Source: Christensenellaceae bacterium OttesenSCG-928-K19 (GTDB taxonomy: Bacteria; Bacillota; Clostridia; Christensenellales; Christensenellaceae). Taken from it: 64,000 nt of DNA. The notes beneath the pieces were generated by a model. It ran no database searches. It was given only the letters and a program-made list of their open reading frames with translations, and had not been told where the DNA came from. Below are positions 16,909 to 27,933 of this stretch, in pieces (position 1 is the first letter of the stretch; each line of letters opens with the position of its first letter). Both the position numbers and the translations under genes were made by a program. The stretch covers positions 17,928-81,927 of the forward strand of contig JAJDHD010000006.1 of NCBI GenBank assembly GCA_030266015.1, written 5' to 3'.

Positions 16909-18380
16909 TGGAAATTCAATATTTTGTAGAAAATTATAGCACTTTGCCTGTCGCCGACCGCAAATCCTATGTATCAGAGCTTACTAAAAGCAAGGAGCTT
17001 CACAAGCTATACCAGCTTACTAAAGGCGAGTACGCGCGTTCTGCCACCCGCATCCTTGCGGATATGGGCGCGCGCGTTGCTGATTTTGTAAAAGAAAATG
17101 CAGATGGTATCTTGCATCTTCTAAAATCCTCCGACCCGAAGGTGCGTATGCACGCCGCCCAAATTATTGGCAATACATGCGCAGTAGAATACCTTGATGA
17201 GCTTTTTTATTCGATCATGCATGAGGATACAATGTATGCTCTCCCCTCTTTTCTGCTAGCAATCGGCAGTTCAAAAGCCGAACGCGCAAAAAAATTCCTG
17301 GATGAATATACACTGCGGAGCGATATTGACAAGCATTTGGACGAAGAAAAAGCAGCACTTACAAAAGCGCTGGCAAATTTTGTATCGAAAAGTAAGGTTC
17401 GCGTGCGCATTACCTCAAATGACATTATTCTTTTATCAACATCAAATCCCAACGTCACATATTCTACGTTTCAGAAACTGGGAATGAAGCCAAAAAAGTT
17501 TGGTGATTACATTGCTGTCTCCAAATTGAATAGTTTTGAAGACATTTATCAAACACGTGCCTTTAACGAGGCCTATATCTATCTTGGAAAATGCACAATA
17601 CAGGAATTGCCGGAATTCATCGCAAAACGCGAAACCGCTATTTTGCAGCGTACCGGTGTAACGGGCTATCGGTTAGAGGTCAAAAGCGTTTCCCATGAGG
17701 TGCGGCTTGACATCATTAAAAAGTGCATCAACTCCTGTACAAAACTGATCAACACGCCATCGGCTTATTCCATTGAAATTGTGCTCGACATCAACGATGG
17801 AATGGTAGATGTTCTTTTGAATCCGCTTGCCGACAAGCGTTTTTCTTACCGAAAAAAAACAATTTCTGCCAGTATCAATCCTGGTGTAGCCGCCACTGTA
17901 TGCGCATATGCCAGCGAATTCTTTGACCCAGACGCACGAGTGTTGGATAATTTTTGTGGCAGCGGCACTTTGCTCTATGAACGTGGATTTTATCCCCACC
18001 ACACCCTTACAGGCGTAGATATCAACCGGCACGCGATTGATGCCGCAAACGAAAATAACCGATTTTCCAACCACCATCCACAGTTTCACCATATGGATGC
18101 GTTAAAATTCACTGCGAAAAAGTACGATGAAATTATTACCAACATGCCATTTGGCCTGCGCGTAAGCAACCATACGCAAAACGAACGGCTTTACAGGCAG
18201 TATTTTGCCATCTTACCCGAAATTCTCACTTCGGACGGCATAGCAATCCTGTATACACAAGAAAAACACCTGACCGAACGTCTGGTAAAAATGAGCAATA
18301 AATTCGAAATATTAAAACGGGCAACCTTCGAAGCTGGAGGCTTATTCCCCGCGGTTTATATTCTGGGCAAAACAAAATAA
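16908..18380 (+). CDS. HEAT-repeat / Rossmann methyltransferase fusion, probable RNA methyltransferase
   Basis: 490 aa. Residues ~1-160 are helical HEAT-like repeats (LKSSDPKVRMHAAQIIGN). A middle part (~180-310) resembles a THUMP-type RNA-binding region. Residues ~330-490 are a Rossmann methyltransferase with SAM motif I VLDNFCGSGTLLYERG, acidic loop GVDINRHAID and motif IV TNMPFGLR, where N-x-P-F marks RNA/DNA base-methylating enzymes of the TrmN/RlmL type. Its ATG overlaps the murG stop codon (TAATG), so translation is coupled. The target is unknown. Confidence 0.8.
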   Translation: MEIQYFVENYSTLPVADRKSYVSELTKSKELHKLYQLTKGEYARSATRILADMGARVADFVKENADGILHLLKSSDPKVRMHAAQIIGNTCAVEYLDELFYSIMHEDTMYALPSFLLAIGSSKAERAKKFLDEYTLRSDIDKHLDEEKAALTKALANFVSKSKVRVRITSNDIILLSTSNPNVTYSTFQKLGMKPKKFGDYIAVSKLNSFEDIYQTRAFNEAYIYLGKCTIQELPEFIAKRETAILQRTGVTGYRLEVKSVSHEVRLDIIKKCINSCTKLINTPSAYSIEIVLDINDGMVDVLLNPLADKRFSYRKKTISASINPGVAATVCAYASEFFDPDARVLDNFCGSGTLLYERGFYPHHTLTGVDINRHAIDAANENNRFSNHHPQFHHMDALKFTAKKYDEIITNMPFGLRVSNHTQNERLYRQYFAILPEILTSDGIAILYTQEKHLTERLVKMSNKFEILKRATFEAGGLFPAVYILGKTK

Positions 18381-18390
18381 AATGCATCAT

Positions 18391-18423
18391 AAAAAACACC
18401 CTGCAATCCGCAAGGTGTTTTTT
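18391..18423. terminator. shared terminator between convergent methyltransferase gene and glnA
   Basis: AAAACACC...GGTGTTTT stem with A and T runs on both sides. It lies 10 bases after one stop and about 15 before the other. Confidence 0.8.
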
Positions 18424-18437
18424 GGTCTTAGCATCAA

Positions 18438-19868
18438 TTAAAGATCATAATACATGTCATATTCAACTGGTTGCGGCATTTCATTGTATCTTGCGGATTC
18501 CGCACGCTTGTGCTCAATCCAGATTTCAATCAGCTTCTTGGGGAACACGCCACTTTCCGTCAAATATTTGTTATCCTTTTCCAGCGCATCCAGCGCTTCA
18601 TCCAAGCTTTGGGGCAATGATTTTATTTTAGCCTGTTCTTTCTTTGTAAGATTGTACAAATTAAAATCGTATGGCCCATACCCTTCCTTTTCCGGATCAA
18701 TTTTTTTCTTTATTCCATCTATTCCCGCCATTAATATTGCGGAATACGCATAATATGGATTGCATGTTCCATCCGGACAACGCAACTCAAATCGTTTGTC
18801 CGCCGGGGCCTTGGCATAAGCCGGTATACGGATAACCGCACTCCTGTTAGACGTGGCATATCCTATTGTCACTGGCGCTTCATACCCGGGGACAAGGCGC
18901 TTATAAGAATTTGTGCTTGGATTTGTAAAAGCACACAGTGACGGTGCGTGTTTTAGCAACCCGCCAATAAAATACAACGCAGTATCACTCAATTGCGAAT
19001 ACCCCTTCTTGTCATAAAAAACCGGCTTCCCTTTTTTGAAGAGGTGCATGTGCACATGCATTCCATTTCCCGCCTCGCCATAGATCGGCTTTGGCATAAA
19101 TGTCACTGTTTTGCCTTCCGCAACAGCAGCGTTCTTTATGATGTATTTTGTCATCATTGTCTTATCTGCCATCTCACGCATTCCGCCAAATTCCACTTCA
19201 ATTTCAAGCTGTCCGGGCCCGCCTACCTCATGGTGGTGGTATTTTACCGGGATTCCCTGCTTTTCCATCATCATAGATACCCGGCTTCTGAACCCGCTTA
19301 ATATATCCATTGGCGGTGCCATGTGATAACCGCCCTTTTTGGGCATTTTATAACCCAAATTGCTTGATTCAATACCTGTATTCCATTCTGCCTGCTGTGT
19401 ATCCACATGAAATTTAGATGTGTTTGGCGTAACGGCATAACTCACATGGTCAAACACATGAAATTCAAACTCCGGGCCAATACGCATTTCATCAGCAATC
19501 CCCGTATTTTTCAGGTATTCTTCCGCATGAAACGCAACATTGCGTGGGTCTTGGTCAAAACGCCTGTTGCTTGGCAAATCAATCACATAAACGTCGCCAA
19601 TCATTGCCAGCGTTGGCACCTCGGCAAACAGATCAGTGTACGCTGTTGAAAGATCAGGAATAAACACCATATCGCTTGCTTCTATAGGAGCAAAGCTATA
19701 ATTCGATCCATCAAAGCCAATTCCATCTTCCATGGTCGCTTGTGTTAGCCTATCTACTGGCATCGTAAGATGGCGCCATCGGCCATTTAGGTCAATCATC
19801 ATGAAATCCACCATCATAATTTCATTTTTCTTGCAATACTCTTTTGCTTCCGACAATGTTTTGAACAT
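18438..19868 (-). CDS. glnA: glutamine synthetase type I
   Basis: Forms glutamine from glutamate, ammonia and ATP. 476 aa. The beta-Grasp N-domain holds GIGFDGSNYSFAPIEASDM. The catalytic domain holds GPEFEFHVFD (metal Glu), HHHEVGGPGQLEIEVEFG, GNGMHVHMH, NPSTNSYKRLVPGYEAP and NRSAVIRIP. Near the C-terminus, FNLYNLTKKE lies where GSI-beta enzymes carry their adenylylation Tyr (NLYDLP); no GlnE is in view. It is a single gene between terminators. Confidence 0.95.
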   Translation of the reverse strand: MFKTLSEAKEYCKKNEIMMVDFMMIDLNGRWRHLTMPVDRLTQATMEDGIGFDGSNYSFAPIEASDMVFIPDLSTAYTDLFAEVPTLAMIGDVYVIDLPSNRRFDQDPRNVAFHAEEYLKNTGIADEMRIGPEFEFHVFDHVSYAVTPNTSKFHVDTQQAEWNTGIESSNLGYKMPKKGGYHMAPPMDILSGFRSRVSMMMEKQGIPVKYHHHEVGGPGQLEIEVEFGGMREMADKTMMTKYIIKNAAVAEGKTVTFMPKPIYGEAGNGMHVHMHLFKKGKPVFYDKKGYSQLSDTALYFIGGLLKHAPSLCAFTNPSTNSYKRLVPGYEAPVTIGYATSNRSAVIRIPAYAKAPADKRFELRCPDGTCNPYYAYSAILMAGIDGIKKKIDPEKEGYGPYDFNLYNLTKKEQAKIKSLPQSLDEALDALEKDNKYLTESGVFPKKLIEIWIEHKRAESARYNEMPQPVEYDMYYDL

Positions 19869-19902
19869 GCAAAACCTCCACTTTTTTTGTATATTACCTT
19901 TT

Positions 19903-19930
19903 ATTGTAACAATCTCACACTAAATAGCAA
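19903..19930 (-). promoter_or_regulatory. promoter of glnA
   Basis: Minus strand TTGCTA (19930-19925), 16-bp spacer, TACAAT (19908-19903). A GGAGG ribosome site precedes the ATG. No clear GlnR box is seen. Confidence 0.45.
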
Positions 19931-19960
19931 TGTATTTTTCGTAATTTTATAGATAAAACT

Positions 19961-19986
19961 AAAAAACAGCCCGGTAAAAACCAGGC
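19961..19986 (-). terminator. terminator of uvrB-uvrA
   Basis: Minus strand GCCTGGT-TTTT-ACCGGGC stem followed by TGTTTTTTAG, 14 bases past the uvrA stop. Confidence 0.75.
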
Positions 19987-19999
19987 CATCTTCATCTTC

Positions 20000-22858
20000 T
20001 CAATCAAATTTGGGAATCAGGTAACTCTCTGGCGTCGCATTTTCAAAAATTCGGCGCAGGTATTCGCCCGTGTGGCTAAGAGGCGTTTTAGAAACCTGCT
20101 CCGGAGTGCCCTGTGCCACGATTGTACCACCATTATCACCACCATCCGGACCTAGATCGATGATATAATCCGCACTTTTAATTACGTCCAGGTTATGCTC
20201 TATCACAATCACTGTATTCCCTTTGTTTGCCAGTCTGTTTAAAACCTTCACCAGCTTCTTTGTATCGTCCATGTGCAAACCGGTTGTCGGTTCATCCAAT
20301 ATAAAAAGTGTATTCCCCGTCTGCTTTTTGGCAAGATGCGTTGCCAGCTTTACGCGCTGCGCCTCCCCGCCCGAGAGCGTGGTAGAGGGCTGCCCCAGCT
20401 TGACATATGTAAGCCCCACATCCATCAGCACCTTTAGCTTACTCTCCAATCTGGGCAGGTTTTCAAAAAACTTATACGCTTCTTCCACTGTCATGTCCAG
20501 CACTTCAAATATATTTTTGCCTTTATACCGCACCTCCAGCGTTTCGCGGTTATACCGCTGCCCTTTGCACACCTCGCAAGGCACATATACATCGGGCAAA
20601 AAGTGCATTTCTATTTTTATAATACCATCGCCTTTGCACGCTTCGCAGCGCCCACCTTTTACATTAAAGGAAAAACGGCCCTTCTGATAACCAGCGGCTT
20701 TTGCATGGTTTGTCATGGCAAAAAGATCACGTATCAAATCGAACAACCCCGTGTAGGTTGCCGGGTTGCTTCGTGGTGTGCGCCCAATTGGTGATTGGTC
20801 GATATCCACAATCTTATCCAGATACTCCAGCCCTTCTATTGTGTCATGCGCTCCTGGCTTGTCCTTAGAATGGTAAAACCGCTGCATAGCCGCCCTTCGC
20901 AGTATCTGGTTCACCAGCGTGCTTTTACCACTGCCGGACACTCCCGTCACCGCGGTGATCACACCCGTAGGAAACCTTACATCAATATTCTTCAGATTGT
21001 TTTCCCGCGCGCCCTTCACTGTCACCCAGTGCTTTGGCTTGCGCAGCTTGGAAGGAATTTTTATCTGTTTCTTGCCAGAGAGGTATTGCCCCGTGATACT
21101 CTTTTTGTTGTCCATAATCTCCCTGGGTGTGCCTTCCGCAACAATCTTTCCACCATGTGCGCCCGCACCAGGCCCAATGTCCACAATATGATCCGCAGCA
21201 AGCATTGTCTCCTCATCATGCTCCACCACGATCAGCGTATTACCGAGATCCCGCAGCCCTTTCAGCGTTTTCAGCAGCTTTGCATTGTCTTTTTGATGAA
21301 GTCCAATGCTTGGCTCGTCAAGAATGTATAGCACGCCCATCAACCCACTGCCAATTTGCGTCGCCAAGCGGATACGCTGTGCTTCCCCCCCGGACAATGT
21401 TCCGGCTGCACGCGAAAGCGTTAAATATTCAAGTCCAACGTTTAATAAAAAATCAAATCGTGCATTTAGTTCCTTTAATACACGTCCCGCGACCGCCGCT
21501 TGCTTCGAATCCAGCTTTACGGTATTGATATAATCGCGCGCCGCACGGATGGAAAGATCGGAAAGCTCCGCAATGTTCATATCGCCAATTTTTACAGACA
21601 ATGTTTCTGGCTTATAACGCTGTCCACCGCACGCCTCGCAGGGCACTTCAACCATATAGGCTTCTATTTCGCCTTTTGCATAGTCTGAAGTCGTTTCTAC
21701 ATAACGGCGCTCCATGTTATGCACCAGTCCTTCGTAGCTTGCCATATAATAGCCTTTGCCACCCGCGTCGTCATAATACACCTTCAGCTTTTCGCCGTCC
21801 GTGCCATAAAGGAGCACATGCTGCACCACATCCGGCAAATCCTTATATGGCGTATCCATGTCAAAATGATATTTCTTCATCAACGCGTCAAGATAATTTT
21901 TTGCAATTGTGCCCGGCTGGCCAAAATTCCAACCAGTCACCTTCAGGGCACCCTCACGCAATGTTTTGGTCCGGTCATTCACCAGCAAATCCGGGTCTAC
22001 GCGAAGTATCATGCCCAGCCCTGTACATTCCGGACAGGCACCAAATGGGCTGTTAAAAGAAAACATACGTGGTTCCAACGCGTCTATGCTGATACCACAA
22101 TCCGCGCAAGCGAAATTCTCATTCATCAGGTAATCAACACCCGTATCCATATCATGCAGGATCACAAGACCACCAGCCATTTTGAGTGCGGTTTCAATCG
22201 AATCCGCCAACCTGCGTGCGCTATCCGGCTTCAAAATGACTCTGTCCACAACAGCCTCTATTGTATGCTTTTGCTGCCGCTCCAGCGTTATCTCTTCCTC
22301 AAGCTCGTGTATCGCGCCATCCACCCTAGCCCGCGTAAAACCGTCCTTTGCCAAGCCTTCCAACACTTTCTTATGCTCGCCCTTCTTTGCGCGTATCACA
22401 GGCGCAAGTATCATCACCTTTGCCCCGTCACCCTTGGACATTGCCGTATCCACCATCTGGTCTATTGTTTGCCGAGTAATCTTTTTTCCGCATTTTGTGC
22501 AATACACCTCGCCGGCGCGCGCGTACAAAAGCCGCAGGTAATCATGTATTTCTGTAACCGTACCCACAGTAGAGCGCGGATTCTTCGCTGTTGTTTTCTG
22601 GTCAATGGAGATTGCAGGTGAAAGTCCCTCGATCAGATCAACATCCGGCTTTTCCATCTGACCCAAAAACTGCCGCGCGTAAGACGAAAGCGACTCCACA
22701 TAACGCCGCTGTCCTTCCGCATATATTGTGTCAAATGCAAGCGATGACTTACCACTTCCCGAAAGTCCCGTCACCACGATAAATTTATCACGCGGTAGTA
22801 CAATATCAATATTTTTTAGATTATGCTCCCGCGCACCTTTAATGTGTAGCTCATCCAT
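20000..22858 (-). CDS. uvrA: excinuclease ABC subunit A
   Basis: Damage-recognition ATPase of nucleotide excision repair. 952 aa, the full family length. It has two ABC modules: Walker [15 protein letters not shown] at the N-terminus and [13 protein letters not shown] in the second half. It has two LSGGEAQR signatures and zinc-finger cysteines in [19 protein letters not shown] and [11 protein letters not shown]. It follows uvrB by 31 bases. Confidence 0.98.
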   Translation of the reverse strand: MDELHIKGAREHNLKNIDIVLPRDKFIVVTGLSGSGKSSLAFDTIYAEGQRRYVESLSSYARQFLGQMEKPDVDLIEGLSPAISIDQKTTAKNPRSTVGTVTEIHDYLRLLYARAGEVYCTKCGKKITRQTIDQMVDTAMSKGDGAKVMILAPVIRAKKGEHKKVLEGLAKDGFTRARVDGAIHELEEEITLERQQKHTIEAVVDRVILKPDSARRLADSIETALKMAGGLVILHDMDTGVDYLMNENFACADCGISIDALEPRMFSFNSPFGACPECTGLGMILRVDPDLLVNDRTKTLREGALKVTGWNFGQPGTIAKNYLDALMKKYHFDMDTPYKDLPDVVQHVLLYGTDGEKLKVYYDDAGGKGYYMASYEGLVHNMERRYVETTSDYAKGEIEAYMVEVPCEACGGQRYKPETLSVKIGDMNIAELSDLSIRAARDYINTVKLDSKQAAVAGRVLKELNARFDFLLNVGLEYLTLSRAAGTLSGGEAQRIRLATQIGSGLMGVLYILDEPSIGLHQKDNAKLLKTLKGLRDLGNTLIVVEHDEETMLAADHIVDIGPGAGAHGGKIVAEGTPREIMDNKKSITGQYLSGKKQIKIPSKLRKPKHWVTVKGARENNLKNIDVRFPTGVITAVTGVSGSGKSTLVNQILRRAAMQRFYHSKDKPGAHDTIEGLEYLDKIVDIDQSPIGRTPRSNPATYTGLFDLIRDLFAMTNHAKAAGYQKGRFSFNVKGGRCEACKGDGIIKIEMHFLPDVYVPCEVCKGQRYNRETLEVRYKGKNIFEVLDMTVEEAYKFFENLPRLESKLKVLMDVGLTYVKLGQPSTTLSGGEAQRVKLATHLAKKQTGNTLFILDEPTTGLHMDDTKKLVKVLNRLANKGNTVIVIEHNLDVIKSADYIIDLGPDGGDNGGTIVAQGTPEQVSKTPLSHTGEYLRRIFENATPESYLIPKFD

Positions 22859-22889
22859 GTAATTCTTATGTTCCTTTCCTGCGATTTCG

Positions 22890-24872
22890 CTATTTCTTTT
22901 TTCCCCGTTCTTCCAGGTCAGTAATCATATCCCGGAGCTTGGCTGCCACTTCAAATTCTAGCTCCACGGCAGCCTGCTTCATTTGCTGTGTCAGCAGGTC
23001 TATGCGCATTTTACGCTCGTCTTCCGGCATTTTAGCCACCTGCTTTGTTTCATCCACCTTTTGCGAAATGGCAAACCCATCTGTAATCTCTTTGCTGATA
23101 GAGGTTGGCGTAATCCCATGCTCGTCATTGTAAGCCTGCTGCAACGCACGGCGGCGGTCTGTCTCACCCACGGCCGCTTTAATTGATTTTGTCATTACAT
23201 CCGCATACAAAATTACCCTGCCCTGCGCATTCCTTGCGGCGCGCCCGATTGTTTGAATCAGCGAAGTTTCATTCCGCAAAAAGCCTTCCTTATCCGCGTC
23301 CAGTATGGCAACAAGCTCCACCTCCGGAATATCCAACCCTTCACGCAACAAGTTAATACCCACAAGAACGTCAAACTCGCCCAACCGCAGCCCGCGGATG
23401 ATCTCAATCCGTTCCAATGTTTCAATATCAGAGTGCATATATTTTACCCGCACGCCCATCTCTGTATAATATTCTGTCAGGCGTTCAGCCAGCTTCTTCG
23501 TAAGTGTGGTCACGAGCACGCGCTTTTTCCGCTGGGCAATATCGCGTATTTCATCCAACAGGTCATCAAGCTGCCCTTCTGTTTTGCGAATTTCCACGGC
23601 AGGGTCGAGAAGCCCGGTGGGACGCACAATCTGCTCCACCACCTTACCCTTCGCAAGCGTACGTTCATATTCCGCCGGCGTTGCCGATACATAAACCGCC
23701 TGGTTCAGCCGCGTGTTGAATTCATCAAATTTGAGCGGGCGGTTGTCAAAAGCGGCCGGCAACCGGAACCCATAATTCACCAGCATTTCCTTACGAGAGC
23801 GGTCTCCATTAAACATCGCCCTTACCTGTGGCAGCGTCGCGTGCGATTCATCCACAAAGAGAAGATAGTCATCTGGGAAGAAATCAAGCAGCGTATACGG
23901 CGGCTCACCTGCATTACGGCCATCAAAATAACGGGAATAGTTCTCAATTCCAGAGCAATAGCCAAGCTCCTTCAGCATTTCCATGTCATATACCGTGCGT
24001 TGGGTCAGGCGTTCCGCTTCAAGCAGCTTTCCTTCATCCTTGAACGTTGTCACTTGTGCCGCAAGATCTGCCTTAATTTGTGGCAGCACCGCTTCCACCT
24101 TGCCCGGCTCCACAGCGTAATGCGTCGCCGGGAAAATTAGCGTATAGCTAATCGCATTGACCTTTTTGCCCGTCAGCGCATCCACCTCATAAAGCTCCTC
24201 AATCTCATCTCCAAAATATTGCACCCGCACGGCCAATTCAAATTGACTGGCAGGTATGATTTCCACAATATCGCCTCGTACACGGAATGTGCCACGTGTC
24301 ATATCCATGTCGTTGCGCACGAAATTGATAGACACCAGCTTTTCCAAAAGCTGCTCACGTGGAAAAACCGCTCCTTTACGCAGCGCCACCGCAAGGTTAG
24401 CATAATCATCCGGCGCGCCAATACCATAGATGCAAGATACGCTTGCCACCACAATCACATCCCGCCGTTCCAGCAGGGAGGATGTCGCCGAATGCCGCAT
24501 CTTATCAATCTCGTCATTAACACTGGAGTCTTTTTCAATGTAAAGGTCACGCCCAGGGATATACGCCTCTGGCTGGTAATAATCGTAATACGATACAAAA
24601 AATTCTACTGCGTTATTAGGAAAAAATTCCTTAAATTCGCTGCATAGCTGTGCCGCCAAGGTTTTATTATGCGCCAAAACAAGCGCCGGACGACCAGTGC
24701 GCGCAATCACATTTGCCATGGTAAACGTTTTACCGCTGCCTGTAACACCAAGAAGCACCTGCGCGCGTTTTCCCTCTTCCACCCCCTGCACAAGTGCGTC
24801 AATCGCCGCTGGTTGATCCCCGGCAGGCGCATATCTCGAATGTAATTCAAATGGCCTTTCTTCCATATTCAC
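22890..24872 (-). CDS. uvrB: excinuclease ABC subunit B
   Basis: Helicase-like loader that opens DNA at lesions. 660 aa. It has Walker [15 protein letters not shown], the damage-verifying beta-hairpin in [16 protein letters not shown], helicase motif V/VI region [17 protein letters not shown] and QTIGRAARN, and the C-terminal UVR motif ([19 protein letters not shown]) that contacts UvrA/UvrC. It is the first gene of the uvrBA operon. No LexA box is evident upstream. Confidence 0.98.
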   Translation of the reverse strand: MNMEERPFELHSRYAPAGDQPAAIDALVQGVEEGKRAQVLLGVTGSGKTFTMANVIARTGRPALVLAHNKTLAAQLCSEFKEFFPNNAVEFFVSYYDYYQPEAYIPGRDLYIEKDSSVNDEIDKMRHSATSSLLERRDVIVVASVSCIYGIGAPDDYANLAVALRKGAVFPREQLLEKLVSINFVRNDMDMTRGTFRVRGDIVEIIPASQFELAVRVQYFGDEIEELYEVDALTGKKVNAISYTLIFPATHYAVEPGKVEAVLPQIKADLAAQVTTFKDEGKLLEAERLTQRTVYDMEMLKELGYCSGIENYSRYFDGRNAGEPPYTLLDFFPDDYLLFVDESHATLPQVRAMFNGDRSRKEMLVNYGFRLPAAFDNRPLKFDEFNTRLNQAVYVSATPAEYERTLAKGKVVEQIVRPTGLLDPAVEIRKTEGQLDDLLDEIRDIAQRKKRVLVTTLTKKLAERLTEYYTEMGVRVKYMHSDIETLERIEIIRGLRLGEFDVLVGINLLREGLDIPEVELVAILDADKEGFLRNETSLIQTIGRAARNAQGRVILYADVMTKSIKAAVGETDRRRALQQAYNDEHGITPTSISKEITDGFAISQKVDETKQVAKMPEDERKMRIDLLTQQMKQAAVELEFEVAAKLRDMITDLEERGKKK

Positions 24873-24975
24873 CTTTCCTTAAATCCATAGTATCATTCGT
24901 GGCTGTCAAAAAACGTAAAAACAGATAAAAATTTAATCATTATCCGTCATCCCAACGCAAATAATGCATCCTTAT

Positions 24976-24981
24976 ATTATA
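24976..24981 (-). promoter_or_regulatory. -10 element upstream of uvrB
   Basis: TATAAT on the minus strand about 105 bases before the uvrB ATG. The -35 region is weak. Confidence 0.35.
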
Positions 24982-25027
24982 CCATTTTTTTTGCGGAATG
25001 TGTGAATATTATATTAACTTGCCTACA

Positions 25028-25058
25028 TCAAAAAACCACCGGATCATCCAGTGGTTTT
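25028..25058 (-). terminator. terminator of the mutY-fkbM-fucU operon
   Basis: Minus strand AAAACCAC-TGGATGATCCG-GTGGTTTT with a following T run, 23 bases after the fucU-like stop. Confidence 0.75.
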
Positions 25059-25080
25059 CCTTACATCAACTAAAAATCAG

Positions 25081-25512
25081 TTATTTGAAAATAACGCCCT
25101 TTGTTAGAATGATATTGGAATAGCCCTCATGCTCACTCGTCGCCACAACCGCAAAACAACGCCTGGCTCTTTCGTAAAACGCAAACCGTTCCATTTTTTC
25201 AAACTCTGTGTGCGCCCCAGCAAAATCATGTTTTCTGATCACTTTTTCAAATGTTTCCCACACCCGTGGCTGTGTATCTGGCGGGGCTTCCATCAACACC
25301 ACAGGCTTTTCCACAAATGTGTCAAGCGGCATAAATTCCAGCACTGCCTCCAAAAGCTCCGGTACCGTGTGCCCATCCGCGCGCACAACGCGTTGCCCCA
25401 TCGTTTCCGATGGAAAATTTACGTCGCCAAAGCAAATCTCATCGCCGTGTCCCATCTCCATAATCGTTTTCATCAGGTCTGGCGAGAAAATTTCCGGTAT
25501 ATTCCTAAGCAT
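25081..25512 (-). CDS. RbsD/FucU family sugar mutarotase (FucU-like)
   Basis: Interconverts the anomers of a sugar such as fucose or ribose. 143 aa, the FucU length. It contains MGHGDEICFGDVNFP near the N-terminus with the catalytic His, RADGHTVPELLEAVLEFMPLD in the middle and an aromatic stretch FAFYERARRCFAVVAT near the end. No fucose catabolic genes are next to it. It lies 72 bases after the FkbM-like gene on the same strand. Confidence 0.88.
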   Translation of the reverse strand: MLRNIPEIFSPDLMKTIMEMGHGDEICFGDVNFPSETMGQRVVRADGHTVPELLEAVLEFMPLDTFVEKPVVLMEAPPDTQPRVWETFEKVIRKHDFAGAHTEFEKMERFAFYERARRCFAVVATSEHEGYSNIILTKGVIFK

Positions 25513-25584
25513 AATTTTTTACTCTCCTTATTTTAATAATATGAAATCATTATATCATTTCCCACAACAAATTCTACTGGAAAT

Positions 25585-26637
25585 TCAAACAAAATAATAA
25601 ATCAAATCCCATGCCGGCACCGCAGGAAAACGGCGCAGGTATACCCGGTAATCTTGCCTTTGTTCAAAAACCTGGAGCGGCAGGGCGTATAAATCTTCAT
25701 TTCGGTGATAAGCGGAAACCAACATCTTCGGTTTATTCTTACTTATTACTTCACACGCACCAATAATAGCGCGGCGCTCATTCCCCTCCACATCCAGTTT
25801 TATGAGCGTCGCATCGGGCGCAATCCCATCAATTTTACATGTTTGCACCGCCTGTCCCACATCACCGTTCAGCGCCGACTGTCTGCCAGCGTTTGCCGCA
25901 AACAATGCATTGCCATTCGCATCATCAGCCGCACTATTGAAACAAACACAATTATCAAACTCTTTTGTGTTTTTAAGCAACTTTTTAAAATTTTTCGCAT
26001 CCGGCTCCAGCGCATAGATTTTTTTGTAATTACCCACTCGTTTCGCAAAAGCCTGTACCGTATCGCCATCATACGCGCCCGCATCAACATAAATTTCATC
26101 TTCTGATAAATTCAAAAACTCTTGTGAGAACAATCCATCATCCGAAGTATATTCCATCAATCTGGAAATCTCACCACCAATTTTATAGTTTAACATACTG
26201 GTATAAAGCTCTCTTGACTCTTTATCTGCCAGCAACTCATATGCCTGTTCAAATTCGCTTTTATGTGCTTCAAAAAAACTTTCAGTAAACGCCACACTGC
26301 CTGCCACCTCCACATCCGGCACGTATACCTCCTGCTCCCCGGAAATACGCAGTATGTTCTGCATCACATCCTGGCGGTGTGTGCCAAACGCGACCAATAC
26401 AACCATATCGCCAAATTTCTCTTTTGCCTGCGCATATGTTGTAACCGTATGCTCCCAAAACACCTGTCCACGCACAAACCCGTCGCTTGCAAACACTCCT
26501 TCAAATGGTATACCGCACGCCTCCAATTCACAGATTATTTTATCCGCACCATTCCCCATTCCATACAGCACAATCGGTTTGTTTGCGTGTGCCAACCGCT
26601 CCCAGAGCGGCATGGCATCTACCTTCAATTTATCCAT
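25585..26637 (-). CDS. FkbM-family methyltransferase
   Basis: 350 aa. The N-terminal ~140 residues contain an NAD-like Rossmann start (PIVLYGMGNGADKIICEL) of the kind fused to FkbM enzymes in surface-sugar clusters. The C-terminal half is the SAM-dependent methyltransferase with EIYVDAGAYDGDTV, IYALEPD and the FkbM mark LIKLDVEGNERRAI. The start at 26637 overlaps the mutY stop by 8 bases, with an AAAGGT site. The substrate is unknown, perhaps a glycan. Confidence 0.85.
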   Translation of the reverse strand: MDKLKVDAMPLWERLAHANKPIVLYGMGNGADKIICELEACGIPFEGVFASDGFVRGQVFWEHTVTTYAQAKEKFGDMVVLVAFGTHRQDVMQNILRISGEQEVYVPDVEVAGSVAFTESFFEAHKSEFEQAYELLADKESRELYTSMLNYKIGGEISRLMEYTSDDGLFSQEFLNLSEDEIYVDAGAYDGDTVQAFAKRVGNYKKIYALEPDAKNFKKLLKNTKEFDNCVCFNSAADDANGNALFAANAGRQSALNGDVGQAVQTCKIDGIAPDATLIKLDVEGNERRAIIGACEVISKNKPKMLVSAYHRNEDLYALPLQVFEQRQDYRVYLRRFPAVPAWDLIYYFV

Positions 26638-27691
26638 TACCTTTACCACCCATAAAAAACGGCATATATGCCGCAAACGCAGACGGCACAGCATATTTTT
26701 CCAAGATCTCCACCCTGCTCGGCCATATAAACCCTGCGTGCTTTCCCTTTTTTACTTTTACATAAAAACCCTGCATCAGCCATTCCACATGGGTGAAAAT
26801 GTGTTTTGTCGCACCCACCGGAGCAATGGATTCCACCTGCAATCCCCGATCCATAGCCCACCTTCGCACTTCTTCGTTATCGCAGAACCCATCCATTGAC
26901 GGCAGCTCCCACAACCCGGCAAGCAGTCCTTTATCCTGCCGTTTTTGCAGTGCCAGCCTTTGCCCGTCCGTAATCAGCAATATTGTACGTTTCACTTTCC
27001 GCCGTTTTGCTTTTGGCTTCTTTACAGGCAGTTCCAGTTGAATTCCAGCCGCCTTTGCCTCACATATGTGGATTAACGGGCACACACCACAAAGTGGTGC
27101 GCCGTTAGGCAAGCACACCATAGCACCCAGCTCCATCAATGCCTGTGTAAAATCCCCCGCCTGGCCTTTGGGCATCATTTGCCTTACTTCATCCTCCACT
27201 TGCTTCTTTGTGCCCGGCAATGCAATATCGCAATTATCTGCCTTCAGCCGCGCAAAAACGCGCAACACATTACCGTCTACAGCAGGATGTGGCAATCCAA
27301 ACGCTATGGAAGCGATTGCCCCTGCTGTGTAAGCACCAATTCCGGGAAGCTTTTCAAGCTCAGAAGGTGATGATGGCAATTCTCCCCCATGCTCCAGCTC
27401 CACAATACACGCTGCTTTTTGCATATTACGCACGCGGTTGTAATAGCCAAGCCCTTCCCAAAGCTTCAAAATCTGACTCTCCGTTGCGTTCGCCAAAGCG
27501 TGAATATTGGGCAGTTCCCGCATAAACCTGTCAAAATATGGCCTCACTGTTTTCACACGCGTTTGTTGCAGCATGATCTCAGATACCCACACGCGATACG
27601 GCGTAGGATCATCGCGCCAAGGCAAGCTTCGTGCGTTTCTTTCATACCAATCCAGCAATGGTTTTATAATCCCATCAAGATAATCCATCAT
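26630..27691 (-). CDS. mutY: A/G-specific adenine glycosylase
   Basis: Removes adenine mispaired with 8-oxoguanine. 353 aa. Catalytic Glu is in VSEIMLQQTRV, the helix-hairpin-helix is LPGIGAYTAGAI, the catalytic Asp is in HPAVDGNVLRV, and the iron-sulfur cysteines are CLPNGAPLCGVCPLIHIC (first spacing seven residues, as in several clostridial MutY). A C-terminal NUDIX-like domain (~230-345) recognises the oxidised base. It is the first gene of a three-gene set. Confidence 0.95.
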   Translation of the reverse strand: MMDYLDGIIKPLLDWYERNARSLPWRDDPTPYRVWVSEIMLQQTRVKTVRPYFDRFMRELPNIHALANATESQILKLWEGLGYYNRVRNMQKAACIVELEHGGELPSSPSELEKLPGIGAYTAGAIASIAFGLPHPAVDGNVLRVFARLKADNCDIALPGTKKQVEDEVRQMMPKGQAGDFTQALMELGAMVCLPNGAPLCGVCPLIHICEAKAAGIQLELPVKKPKAKRRKVKRTILLITDGQRLALQKRQDKGLLAGLWELPSMDGFCDNEEVRRWAMDRGLQVESIAPVGATKHIFTHVEWLMQGFYVKVKKGKHAGFIWPSRVEILEKYAVPSAFAAYMPFFMGGKGNG

Positions 27692-27856
27692 TGTCCATCC
27701 TCTTCACTGTTTCTATTTTACTATAGTTATACCACAAAACAAATACCTTGCTTACAAACATAGATACTATTAATAATCGGCGATATTAATTTCTATATCA
27801 TCATTTTTTAGCACACGCACATATAACAAAATCAATTCGGACTGGTCAATAATGTA

Positions 27857-27885
27857 TTGAGTGAAGATGTTTTATCTGCTATGAT
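27857..27885 (+). promoter_or_regulatory. promoter of the 5'-nucleotidase gene
   Basis: TTGAGT (27857-27862), 17-bp spacer, TATGAT (27880-27885), about 48 bases before the ATG. Confidence 0.6.
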
Positions 27886-27933
27886 AGGTATACTAACAAT
27901 GCATGCTCATTCAATATCAGTTGGAGGAACCTG

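Noticed and set aside
22182..22621. Long plus-strand open frames over uvrA, uvrB and other minus-strand genes
   Set aside because: They are antisense shadows of genes with complete motif sets and lack ribosome sites.
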